A stretch of DNA of 14,622 nt from Anaerolineae bacterium (GTDB lineage Bacteria > Chloroflexota > Anaerolineae > Anaerolineales > Villigracilaceae): NCBI GenBank assembly GCA_017303735.1, contig JAFLCF010000114.1, positions 1 to 14,622 of the forward strand, in the 5' to 3' direction. The notes beneath the pieces are model-generated. The model was given only the letters and a program-made list of their open reading frames with translations. It did no database searches and had not been told where the DNA came from. Below are positions 8,067 through 14,622 of this stretch, in pieces. A program made the translations under genes and the position numbers. Positions within the stretch are counted from its first letter, which is position 1; each line of letters begins with the position of its first letter.

Positions 8067-8095
8067 GTGACAGGGCGATTGCGTGGGGCTATAAT
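8067..8095 (+). promoter_or_regulatory. Sigma-70-type promoter for the STAND ATPase gene
   Basis: A perfect -10 box, TATAAT, lies at 8090-8095. Exactly 17 bases upstream is GTGACA (8067-8072), which matches the -35 consensus at five of six positions. Transcription would start near 8102 and give a leader of about 32 bases with a strong ribosome site (GGAGAGGTGA, 8121-8130) before the ATG at 8134. The gene therefore seems to be transcribed separately from the operon before it. Confidence 0.65.
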
Positions 8096-8096
8096 G

Positions 8097-8111
8097 ATGG
8101 GACATTCCCAT
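8097..8111. promoter_or_regulatory. Small palindrome at the predicted transcription start (possible operator)
   Basis: ATGGGA (8097-8102) and TCCCAT (8106-8111) are perfect inverted arms separated by CAT. The palindrome is centred near the start site predicted from the promoter, where a bound repressor would block initiation. It could also be chance, or a short hairpin at the mRNA 5' end. No regulator gene for it is visible nearby. Confidence 0.35.
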
Positions 8112-8133
8112 TCGAGCAGGGGAGAGGTGACTT

Positions 8134-10569
8134 ATGGCGAAGACTTCCTCAGGAAAATCCAAAGCGAAAGATAAAAGCCAGATCAGCATTGGCGGAGATT
8201 TGGCTGGCAATAACAATGTAGTTGGTAGCAATAACGTTGTTACCAATATTTATTCCCCTGAAAACATCAAACTGAATGCACTTCATCAACTCCCGCCCGC
8301 GCCCGCGGATTTTACCGGGCGTGCCGAGCTCATCTCGCAGTTGCTCTCCGATTTCAATGTCCACAAAGGCGCGACAATCAGCGGACTGACCGGCATGGGC
8401 GGCATCGGCAAGACGGCGCTGGGACTGGAAGTTGCCAACAAGATCAAAGACCAATATCAAGACGCACAGATCTTCCTGGACTTGAAAGGCACGACGGCAC
8501 CACTCAGCGCATTAGACATTGCCCGGCACGTCATTTTATCTTTCGAACCCAAAGCCGACTTGCGCGGATTAAATGAATCAAATATGCAGGCAGAGTATCT
8601 ATCCGTTCTGCACGAAAAAAAAGCCCTGCTCTTCTTCGACAATGCGCGTTCCGCCGAGCAGATCGCGCCCCTGCGCCCGCCCGCGGACTGTGCCATGCTC
8701 GTCACCTCGCGCTGGACCTTCCCAGTGACGGGTTTGCAAGCGCACCGCGTGGATGTGTTAAGTGAAGTCGATGCGGTTAATTTTTTACTGGAACTCTGCC
8801 CGCGCATTGCGGATAAAGCCGCCGACCTTGCCAAGGCTTGTGCCTATTTACCTTTAGCCCTGCGCATTGCGGGGAGTTTCCTATTAGTCAATAGTGATTG
8901 GTCAGTCGAAAAATATCTATCCAAACTCAGTGACCGTAAGAAGCGCCTTGAAACCCTCAAGCAAAGCCGCACGAATGCGGAACTCACGACCGAACCCGAC
9001 CTGCTGGCGACCTTTGAATTGAGTTACAACGCACTCACAGCAGAAGACCGCAAACACTGGCGGATGTTGGGAGTCTTCCCGGCTTCATTTGCTGGAAATG
9101 CCGTTCAAGCCATGCGGGCTTTGGACGAGAATGAAGCCTCTACACTGCTTGGAGTTTTGAGGCGTTACAGCCTGCTGGATTACGATGAAACCAACTCGCG
9201 TTACTCTCTGCATGACCTGCTGGCAGATTATGCGCTTGCACAGATGGAAGGCGAAGAAGAGCAAGAATCGCGAATAGCTCACGTTTCGTATTACATGGAA
9301 GTGATGGAAGTAGCGGACAGCCTTTACAAAGAAGGAAGCGAAAAAATACTTAGCGGGTTGAAGTTGTTCGACCAAGAATGGGAACATATTCGTTTTGCGC
9401 AGGCTTGGGCATTTAAAAATATAAAGGCATCGAAACGAATCGCAGAATTTGTGATGCTCTATCCCGACACCTCAGTTTATTGTTTAGACCTGCGGTTAGC
9501 GCCAAAACAAAAAATTATTTGGTTTCAAGCTGCAGCAGAGGCAGCCAAACAACTTCACCGTAAAGATGCCCTGGGTGTGCATCTTGGCAATCTGGGACTT
9601 GCCTATGCCGCCTTGGGGGAGGTACAAAAAGCCATCGAGTTCTATGAGCAGGCATTGGTCATTGCACGAGAGATCGGCGACCGGCGAAATGAAGGAAGCT
9701 GGCTCGGTAATCTGGGACTTGCCTATGCCGACTTAGGAGAGGTCCAAAAAGCCATCGAGTTTTATGAACAAGCATTGGTCATTAAGCGTAAGATCGGCGA
9801 CCGCCGTAGCAGTGGGGCTGCCCTCGGCAATCTGGGACTTGCCTATGCTGCCTTGGGGGAGGTACAAAAAGCCATCGAGTTCTATGAACAAGCATTAGTG
9901 ATTCATCGTGAGATTGGCGACCGCCGTAGCAGTGGGGCTGCCCTCGGCAATCTGGGAAATGCCTATGCTGCCTTGGGGGAGGTCAAAAAAGCCATCGAGT
10001 TCTATGAACAAGCATTAGTGATTCATCGTGAGATTGGCGACCGCCGTAATGAAGGAAACTGGCTTGGCAATCTGGGGATTGCATACAAAAACTTGGGGGA
10101 GGTCAAAAAAGCCATCGAGTTCCATGAACAGGCATTGGTGATTGATCGTGAGATTGGCGACCGGCGCGGCGAAGGGGCAGATCTTGGTAATCTTGGGAAT
10201 ACCTATGCTGACTTGGGGGAGGTCAAAAAAGCCATCGAGTTCTATGAACAGGCATTGGTGATTGATCGTGAGATCGGAAACCGTCATGGCGAAGGGGCGG
10301 TCCTCGGCAATCTGGGGGTTGCCTATGCCGACTTAGGGGAGGTCCAAAAAACCATTGAGTTCAATGAACAACAATTAGTGATCGTGCGTGAGATTGGCGA
10401 CCGGTACGGCGAAGGCAATGCCTTATTCAACATGGGTTTAGCCTGGCATGGTTTGGAAGAAAAAGATAAAGCCATTGCCTTGATGAAACAGGCTTTGGTG
10501 ATTTATGAAGCGATCGAGTCGCCTAGTGCTGAAGATGCGAGAAATGTATTGAAGGAATGGGGTGCGTAG
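8134..10569 (+). CDS. STAND NTPase: NB-ARC ATPase with eight C-terminal TPR repeats
   Basis: This is an 811-residue soluble signal-transduction ATPase of the AP-ATPase/NB-ARC class, the bacterial relatives of plant R proteins and APAF-1. Proteins of this class typically oligomerise after a sensor domain binds a ligand. Residues 1-15 are Lys/Ser-rich; 16-40 hold a Gly/Asn-rich motif (GNNNVVGSNNVV). The ATPase core has P-loop GMGGIGKT (87-94), Walker B LLFFDN (165-170), sensor TSR (191-193), LPLALRIAG (239-247) and the MHD-type LHD (359-361), so it looks intact. A helical stretch (about 370-480) leads to eight 40-residue TPRs starting at 484, 524, and so on to 764; these are the likely sensor. 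No TIR, caspase-like, nuclease or membrane effector is fused or adjacent. It has its own promoter, ribosome site and terminator. Roles in phage defence or regulation are both plausible; neither is shown. Confidence 0.93.
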   Translation: MAKTSSGKSKAKDKSQISIGGDLAGNNNVVGSNNVVTNIYSPENIKLNALHQLPPAPADFTGRAELISQLLSDFNVHKGATISGLTGMGGIGKTALGLEVANKIKDQYQDAQIFLDLKGTTAPLSALDIARHVILSFEPKADLRGLNESNMQAEYLSVLHEKKALLFFDNARSAEQIAPLRPPADCAMLVTSRWTFPVTGLQAHRVDVLSEVDAVNFLLELCPRIADKAADLAKACAYLPLALRIAGSFLLVNSDWSVEKYLSKLSDRKKRLETLKQSRTNAELTTEPDLLATFELSYNALTAEDRKHWRMLGVFPASFAGNAVQAMRALDENEASTLLGVLRRYSLLDYDETNSRYSLHDLLADYALAQMEGEEEQESRIAHVSYYMEVMEVADSLYKEGSEKILSGLKLFDQEWEHIRFAQAWAFKNIKASKRIAEFVMLYPDTSVYCLDLRLAPKQKIIWFQAAAEAAKQLHRKDALGVHLGNLGLAYAALGEVQKAIEFYEQALVIAREIGDRRNEGSWLGNLGLAYADLGEVQKAIEFYEQALVIKRKIGDRRSSGAALGNLGLAYAALGEVQKAIEFYEQALVIHREIGDRRSSGAALGNLGNAYAALGEVKKAIEFYEQALVIHREIGDRRNEGNWLGNLGIAYKNLGEVKKAIEFHEQALVIDREIGDRRGEGADLGNLGNTYADLGEVKKAIEFYEQALVIDREIGNRHGEGAVLGNLGVAYADLGEVQKTIEFNEQQLVIVREIGDRYGEGNALFNMGLAWHGLEEKDKAIALMKQALVIYEAIESPSAEDARNVLKEWGA
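9583..10542 (+). repeat. Eight tandem 120-bp units encoding 40-residue TPRs
   Basis: The unit encodes a TPR beginning LGNLGLAYA and continuing LGEVQKAIEFYEQALVI, REIGDRR. Units begin every 120 bases from 9583; the eighth (from 10423) is the most diverged. Some copies are almost identical in DNA: 9841-9928 and 9961-10048 differ at 2 of 88 bases, and 9796-9837 matches 9916-9957 exactly. The shared blocks cross unit boundaries in different places, which suggests recent duplication or gene conversion. The copy number may vary between strains and may collapse in short-read assemblies. Confidence 0.92.
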
Positions 10570-10578
10570 GTTTACCCC

Positions 10579-10679
10579 GCCCCCTCCCTTCCTCCCCCAA
10601 ATACGACAACCAGAATTTTGGAAATTATTAAAAGTTTATAAGTCGTATTTGGGGGAGGTGCCCGCAGGGCGGAGGGGGC
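10579..10679. repeat. 101-bp inverted-repeat element (MITE-like)
   Basis: Two 17-base arms, 10591-10607 and 10642-10658, are perfect inverted copies (CCTCCCCCAAATACGAC on the left). An outer pair, GCCCCCTCC (10579-10587) and GGAGGGGGC (10671-10679), is also perfect. The right side carries a small extra hairpin, GCCC-GCA-GGGC (10660-10670), and the loop of 34 bases is AT-rich. The element has terminal inverted repeats and no coding capacity, like a miniature transposable element or a palindromic intergenic repeat. I see no clear target-site duplication. Confidence 0.7.
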
Positions 10680-10681
10680 AG

Positions 10682-10719
10682 AAGACCTCGAAGTTCTACC
10701 AGAACTCCGAGGTCTTTTT
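10682..10719 (+). terminator. Intrinsic terminator downstream of the STAND ATPase gene
   Basis: A 16-base-pair stem (10682-10697 with 10701-10716, one A·C mismatch) has a 3-base loop, ACC, and runs into a T-tract (10715-10719). It is well formed for plus-strand transcription, 112 bases past the stop of the STAND gene and beyond the inverted-repeat element. On the minus strand the tail has few T's, so it would stop the convergent exporter operon poorly. Confidence 0.82.
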
Positions 10720-10720
10720 C

Positions 10721-10762
10721 TGTTCACTATCTACTATTCACCATTCCCCATTTACTCCACTC
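10721..10762 (-). repeat. Degenerate G/A-rich heptamer array, 3' side of the STAND gene
   Basis: Read on the minus strand, the units are GAGTGGA, GTAAATG, GGGAATG, GTGAATA, GTAGATA, GTGAACA. Two of them, GGGAATG and GTGAATA, are identical to units in the array at 8009-8060, which is read on the plus strand. The array begins within the stop codon of the ABC exporter gene (TGA at 10763-10761), just as the other array overlaps the stop of the GGDEF gene. Confidence 0.7.
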
Positions 10763-12641
10763 AATCCGCCGCCACCGCATCGCGTTTCACTACAATCGAA
10801 TCCGCGCTCACATCTTTTCGCTCGTTACTCGTTTCTCCCTCCACCACACCATATTGCACTTCCAACTCGTGCCGGAATTGCTGAGTGTACAGGCGGTAGT
10901 AATGTCCGCGTGCGCGCAGGAGTTCGGCGTGTGTGCCTTGCTCGGCGATACGTCCATCTTCGATAACCAGAATTCGATTGGCGCGGCGAATGGTCGAGAG
11001 GCGGTGTGCGATGACGAAGGACGTGCGTCCCTGCATCAGGGCTTCCATGCCTTTTTGGATCAGCGCCTCGGTCAGCGTATCCACCGATGAAGTCGCCTCA
11101 TCCATGATGAAGAGCTCGGGTCGCGCCAGTACGGCACGCGCCAGCGAGATCAACTGCTTCTGCCCAACCGAAAGCAGGTTGCCGCCTTCGCCCACGTTCT
11201 GCTCATAGCCTTTTTCAAGCGTCACAATAAAATCATGCGCGCCGGCAACTTTCGCCGCTTCTTCCACGTCCGCATCGTTCGCGTCCAGCTTGCCATAACG
11301 GATGTTCTCGCGCACCGTCCCTGAGAATAGATGCGGCGTTTGCAGCACGATGCCAATGCGTTTATGGATCGACTCCATCGTGTACTCGGTATAGTCGCGC
11401 CCATTAATGCGGATCACACCGCTGCCGGGCTCGTAAAAGCGGCAGAGTAGATTCACAATCGTGGACTTGCCGCCGCCGGTCGGTCCGACCAGAGCGATGG
11501 TCTCACCCGGTTGCACCTTCAGCGTGAAATCGGTCAACACCGGCTTGCGGTCTTCGTAGAAGAAATCCACATGATCGAATTCGATCTCACCGAGCAGAGT
11601 CTGCGCCTCGACGGCTTCGGCTCTGTTGTGGACCTCGGGCTGGGTGTCTACGAGTTTGAATATTCTCTCCGCTGAAGCGATGCTGTGCTGAGTCTCGGCA
11701 TACACGCGTGCCAGGTCCTGCACGGGCCACATCATGAAGGTCAGATACGAGACGAAGGCTTGAATGCCGCCGATGGTGATGAATCCCAGTTGGATCTGCA
11801 CGCCTCCATACCAGACGATGGCACCGAGCGCGAATGCGGCGATGATCTGCACCGTCGGCAGGAAGAGCGCCGAAAGCCATGCCGCGCGATAAGACGCCTT
11901 ATACATCGTGGTCGTCAGGTTCTGGAATTCGACCAGGTTCGCATCTTCACGTCCGAGCGCCTTGACCACACGCACACCTTGAATGTTCTCGTTGTACGCG
12001 CCGGTGATCTTGCTGTTCGCGCGCCGACTCTGACGGAACTCCACCAATATATAACCCTGGAATTTCATCGCCACCCAGACCATCACCGGCAGGATGGCAG
12101 AGACGATCAACGCCAGCCGCCAGTTGATGATCGCCATGAAGGTCAGCGAGGTGATGATGTTCATCAACGCCCAGACGCTGTCCACGATGCCCCAGGTCAC
12201 CAGTTCCGAGACACGCCCGGTATCCGAAGTGACGCGCGCGATCAAACGTCCCACCGCGTTTTGGGCATAGTACGAAAGCGACAGGTCCTGCAAGTGATTG
12301 AACAACAGTTTGCGCAGGTCATATTGCACACGCTCGCCCAATACCCCTGCAAGATAGATAAACGTGAACACAAAACCCGACTGTAAAAGCAGGAATCCGC
12401 CGTAGATCCACGCAATGCGGATGATGTAGTCGGTATCGCCGAACTGAATGCCCTTGTCCACGATCTCTTTGTTCAGGTACGTGAAGTACGCGTCCAGTGA
12501 TGAGACCAGGCCAATGGTGATCAGAAACCCCAGCACCCACTTCCAATGGGGCTTGAGGATTTCCATGATGCGCCAGAATACCGGCGCGGTAAATTTGGAT
12601 GTATGTTCTTCTTCTTCGAGTTCGTATAATTCGTCACTCAT
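10761..12641 (-). CDS. ABC exporter half-transporter (permease-ATPase), TM288/BmrD-like subunit
   Basis: This 626-residue protein has an N-terminal six-helix exporter domain (about 20-330) and a C-terminal ATPase. It starts with an acidic tail (DELYELEEEE). Walker A is GPTGGGKST (386-394), Walker B ends MDE with catalytic Glu515, and the H-loop is His546. The signature is LSVGQKQL (490-497) and not LSGGQ, a deviation typical of the catalytic-Glu half of heterodimeric exporters. It should pair with the subunit encoded at 13430-14622, whose defects are complementary. The ATG follows GGAG by 7 bases, in a 12-base gap after the methyltransferase stop, so the three genes are probably one operon. 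The C-terminal extension after about 590 is charged and poorly conserved. The substrate could be a lipid, peptide or drug; the sequence does not say. Confidence 0.93.
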   Translation of the reverse strand: MSDELYELEEEEHTSKFTAPVFWRIMEILKPHWKWVLGFLITIGLVSSLDAYFTYLNKEIVDKGIQFGDTDYIIRIAWIYGGFLLLQSGFVFTFIYLAGVLGERVQYDLRKLLFNHLQDLSLSYYAQNAVGRLIARVTSDTGRVSELVTWGIVDSVWALMNIITSLTFMAIINWRLALIVSAILPVMVWVAMKFQGYILVEFRQSRRANSKITGAYNENIQGVRVVKALGREDANLVEFQNLTTTMYKASYRAAWLSALFLPTVQIIAAFALGAIVWYGGVQIQLGFITIGGIQAFVSYLTFMMWPVQDLARVYAETQHSIASAERIFKLVDTQPEVHNRAEAVEAQTLLGEIEFDHVDFFYEDRKPVLTDFTLKVQPGETIALVGPTGGGKSTIVNLLCRFYEPGSGVIRINGRDYTEYTMESIHKRIGIVLQTPHLFSGTVRENIRYGKLDANDADVEEAAKVAGAHDFIVTLEKGYEQNVGEGGNLLSVGQKQLISLARAVLARPELFIMDEATSSVDTLTEALIQKGMEALMQGRTSFVIAHRLSTIRRANRILVIEDGRIAEQGTHAELLRARGHYYRLYTQQFRHELEVQYGVVEGETSNERKDVSADSIVVKRDAVAAD

Positions 12642-12653
12642 GATATTTCTCCG

Positions 12654-13418
12654 TTACAAAATGCGTTTCTGGCAGATATAAATGATCTGTTTGCTATCAT
12701 TACTGACCGTGCTTTTATCAAAGTCACCATATTGCTCCACGATTTCAAAATGGTTGTAGTGCAGCAGGGCTTCCATTTCCTGTGGAAAGACATATCGCAA
12801 CGATAATGGTGCCACGCGTGTGATCTGCTTTCCTTCTGCATCTGTCCATCGGCGATACGCAGTTTCGGTTTTTACCTGCCGCAACGCGTCGTATGAATCT
12901 GTGCCAGAGACTTTGATCTCATAGCCTGCGGGATGGATGGTCGTGAACCACTCTGTTTCTTCCTCGCTTCCTGCAAAATGAAACGGTTTGGGGAAGAACA
13001 TGCTGATCACAAAGATTCCATCAGCATCAAGGTGTTCATGTACGCATTTCAGATATGCTTCCTGGTCAGCACGCGTTAACATGTGATGAAAGACGCTGCC
13101 GGTCTCGAAAATCAAGCGAAACGTACGCCCTAACTGATACGAGCGCGCATCTTCTACGACCCATTCTGCTGGAAGCCCTTCGGCTTTTTCACGAGCCAGC
13201 GCAACCATCCCCGGCACAACATCCAGTCCGGTGATGGCCACGCCTTCCCTTGCCAGCGGAACGGTCACACGCCCGGTGCCGCAACCAAGTTCCAGCACAG
13301 AACCTCCCACCTGCTTTGCCAACGAAAGGAAAAATGGACCATCCGGCTCAAACTCGCTGTTTTCTGCATCATACAGATGAGGATCGGCGTATTCGCTAAG
13401 GTTATCCAATGAATTCAT
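12654..13418 (-). CDS. Class I SAM-dependent methyltransferase
   Basis: This is a 254-residue cytosolic methyltransferase with a Rossmann fold. Motif I is LELGCGTGR (42-50), which binds SAM. Motif II ends in Asp66 (TGLD), expected to hold the ribose hydroxyls, and VVEDARSY (about 86-93) fits motif III. FETGSVFHHML (104-114) matches the post-motif region of the Methyltransf_11/25 type. No RNA-, DNA- or protein-binding domain is attached, so a small molecule or lipid is plausible, but the substrate cannot be named. The ATG follows AGGAG by 8 bases; this site overlaps the TAG stop of the upstream exporter gene. It sits between two exporter halves that look like partners, so it may modify the exported molecule or confer self-protection. 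That link is inference. Confidence 0.9.
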   Translation of the reverse strand: MNSLDNLSEYADPHLYDAENSEFEPDGPFFLSLAKQVGGSVLELGCGTGRVTVPLAREGVAITGLDVVPGMVALAREKAEGLPAEWVVEDARSYQLGRTFRLIFETGSVFHHMLTRADQEAYLKCVHEHLDADGIFVISMFFPKPFHFAGSEEETEWFTTIHPAGYEIKVSGTDSYDALRQVKTETAYRRWTDAEGKQITRVAPLSLRYVFPQEMEALLHYNHFEIVEQYGDFDKSTVSNDSKQIIYICQKRIL

Positions 13419-13429
13419 CTGAGTTTCTC

Positions 13430-14622
13430 CTAGTTCGCCTTGGCAATTTCAATTTCTAATTCTTCATCAATTCGCGTCTGGATGTCATACACCTTGCGGT
13501 ACATGCCTCCAAACTGGTTGACCAGTTCTTCATGCGTCCCATGCTGAACGACTTGTCCTTTATCGAGCACCAGGATCAAGTCCGCTTTCATTACAGACTG
13601 GATGCGATGCGCGATGATGAAGGTCGTGCGATTCTCCATCAGGTTATCCAACGCTTCACGAATGGCGGCTTCGGTCTCCGTGTCCACGGCTGAGGTGGAG
13701 TCGTCGAGAATCAGAATGCGCGGATTTTTCAGGATCGTGCGTGCAACCGTCACACGCTGCTTCTGCCCGCCGGAGAGCGTCACGCCTTTTTCGCCGACGA
13801 TGGTGTTGTAACCATCTGGGAAAGCGACGATGACATCATGCACGGCAGCGGCTTTCGCGGCGGCTTCGATCTCTTCCTGCGTCACACTACGACCCACGCC
13901 GTACAAAATATTCTCGCGGATCGAGCGACTGAACAGGAACGGTTCCTGCTGCACGATGCCGATCTGCTCACGCAGATATTTGCGCGGGTAATCTTTCAAG
14001 TCCACGCCATCGAGCAGGATCACACCATCGGTGTAGTCATGGAAGCGCGGCAGGAGATTTACCAGTGAGGTCTTGCCGGAACCGGTCGATCCCAGCAAGG
14101 CGATCGATTGTCCCGGTTTGATATGGAACGAAACATCTTTGATGACGTGATGTGTTCCATCCGAGTAGATGAACGAGACATCTTTGAATTCGATCTCACC
14201 TCGCACCGGACCTATCGGCTGGACTTTGCCGCCATCGAGGTCTTCGCGTGCCTGTTTCGTGATCTCCATCAAACGCTGATACGAAACCATGCCCGTGGAG
14301 GTCTGCACAATGGTGCGCCCCAGGTTGCGAATGGGGAAGATCAGCCAGATCAACAAGCCAGTATAGGCAACAAAATCGCCAACAGAGATCTCATTGTTGA
14401 TCGTCATGAATGCGGCGAAAATGAAACCGAATAGCATCTGTCCGCCGAGCACAATATCGGATAGGGGCCAGAAGAGCGAGTGCATCAAAAGCAGCAGTTT
14501 GCCCTTCATATATTTCACCCAGTTATCTTTTTCAAACTTTTCTTTTTCATAATCCTGCCGCGCAAAGGCTTTTACCACACGCACACCGGTCAGATTTTCC
14601 TGCAGAGTGGTGGAGAGGATGG
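13430..14622 (-). CDS. ABC exporter half-transporter with degenerate Walker B, TM287/BmrC-like subunit, 5' partial
   Basis: This is the C-terminal part of an exporter permease-ATPase. The frame stays open to the window edge (codons before the GTG at 14584 read QENLTGVRVVKAFARQ, the standard exporter coupling region), so the start lies beyond base 14622. The visible part has the last membrane helices and a full ATPase: Walker A GSTGSGKT (about 14069-14092), signature LSGGQKQR, and a His in IAHR. Walker B ends LDD; the usual catalytic Glu is replaced by Asp (codon 13700-13702). A canonical signature with an Asp at this position is the pattern of the TM287 or BmrC subunit in heterodimeric exporters. 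The partner is probably the gene at 10761-12641. It is the first gene of the visible minus-strand operon. Confidence 0.93.
   Translation of the reverse strand, partial: ILSTTLQENLTGVRVVKAFARQDYEKEKFEKDNWVKYMKGKLLLLMHSLFWPLSDIVLGGQMLFGFIFAAFMTINNEISVGDFVAYTGLLIWLIFPIRNLGRTIVQTSTGMVSYQRLMEITKQAREDLDGGKVQPIGPVRGEIEFKDVSFIYSDGTHHVIKDVSFHIKPGQSIALLGSTGSGKTSLVNLLPRFHDYTDGVILLDGVDLKDYPRKYLREQIGIVQQEPFLFSRSIRENILYGVGRSVTQEEIEAAAKAAAVHDVIVAFPDGYNTIVGEKGVTLSGGQKQRVTVARTILKNPRILILDDSTSAVDTETEAAIREALDNLMENRTTFIIAHRIQSVMKADLILVLDKGQVVQHGTHEELVNQFGGMYRKVYDIQTRIDEELEIEIAKAN

Noticed and set aside
8033..8221. Small plus-strand open frame before and into the STAND gene
   Set aside because: Its first codons translate the heptamer repeats and the promoter, then it overlaps the STAND gene out of frame. 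It has no ribosome site.
9583..10542. Regular repeats that might suggest a CRISPR array
   Set aside because: The 120-bp period keeps one open frame and encodes TPRs. There are no short repeats with unique spacers and no cas genes.
10682..10719. Bidirectional terminator serving both convergent genes
   Set aside because: The hairpin is followed by a T-run only on the plus strand. On the minus strand the following bases are C-rich, so only the plus direction is supported.
10562..10966. Plus-strand open frame across the inverted repeat and terminator
   Set aside because: It runs through the palindrome, an intrinsic terminator and heptamers, and into the end of the convergent exporter gene. Its translation is Pro-rich low complexity.
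11685..12386. Open frame of 233 codons antisense to the ABC exporter
   Set aside because: It is His/Asp/Arg-rich with no domain, and lies wholly inside the transmembrane domain region of a clear exporter gene on the other strand.

Overview
The window looks like bacterial chromosome from a free-living heterotroph with moderately GC-rich DNA. The gene mix is a peptide importer, a GAF/GGDEF regulator, a plant-R-protein-like NB-ARC ATPase with near-identical TPR repeats, and ABC exporters. With the G/A-rich heptamer repeats between genes, this is reminiscent of Chloroflexota, class Anaerolineae. That placement is an inference from style and not a marker-based assignment.

Bases 1-8026, plus strand: a dipeptide/oligopeptide/nickel-type (Dpp/Opp) ABC importer. 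It consists of a lipoprotein solute-binding protein (5' end outside the window), a stem-loop, a DppB-like permease, a DppC-like permease fused in frame to a DppD-like ATPase, and a DppF-like ATPase that starts inside the stop codon of the fusion. A SpoU/TrmH-family RNA 2'-O-methyltransferase follows 10 bases later. Its stop overlaps the start of a soluble GAF-GAF-GGDEF diguanylate cyclase. The unit could be one long transcript that joins peptide uptake, RNA modification and c-di-GMP signalling.

Bases 8009-10762: an island with one gene. It encodes an 811-residue STAND ATPase: a short Gly/Asn-rich N-terminal motif, an NB-ARC core with all key motifs, and eight 40-residue TPRs encoded by a 120-bp tandem repeat. 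The gene has its own strong promoter with a small palindrome at the predicted transcription start. Downstream lie a 101-bp inverted-repeat element, an intrinsic terminator and the end of a convergent gene. Degenerate heptamer arrays of the same family, in opposite orientation, lie on both sides and overlap the stop codons of both neighbouring genes. This is the most accessory-looking part of the window and the best candidate for a defence or signalling system.

Bases 10761-14622, minus strand: three closely spaced genes read toward the island. In order of transcription they are an ABC exporter half (5' end outside the window) with a degenerate Walker B (Asp-Asp), a SAM-dependent methyltransferase, and a second ABC exporter half with a catalytic Glu but a deviant signature (LSVGQ). 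The complementary defects fit a TM287/288- or BmrCD-type heterodimeric exporter whose two subunit genes are separated by the methyltransferase gene.

No tRNA, rRNA, CRISPR array, transposase or integrase was seen. No stretch over 300 bases lacks a gene.
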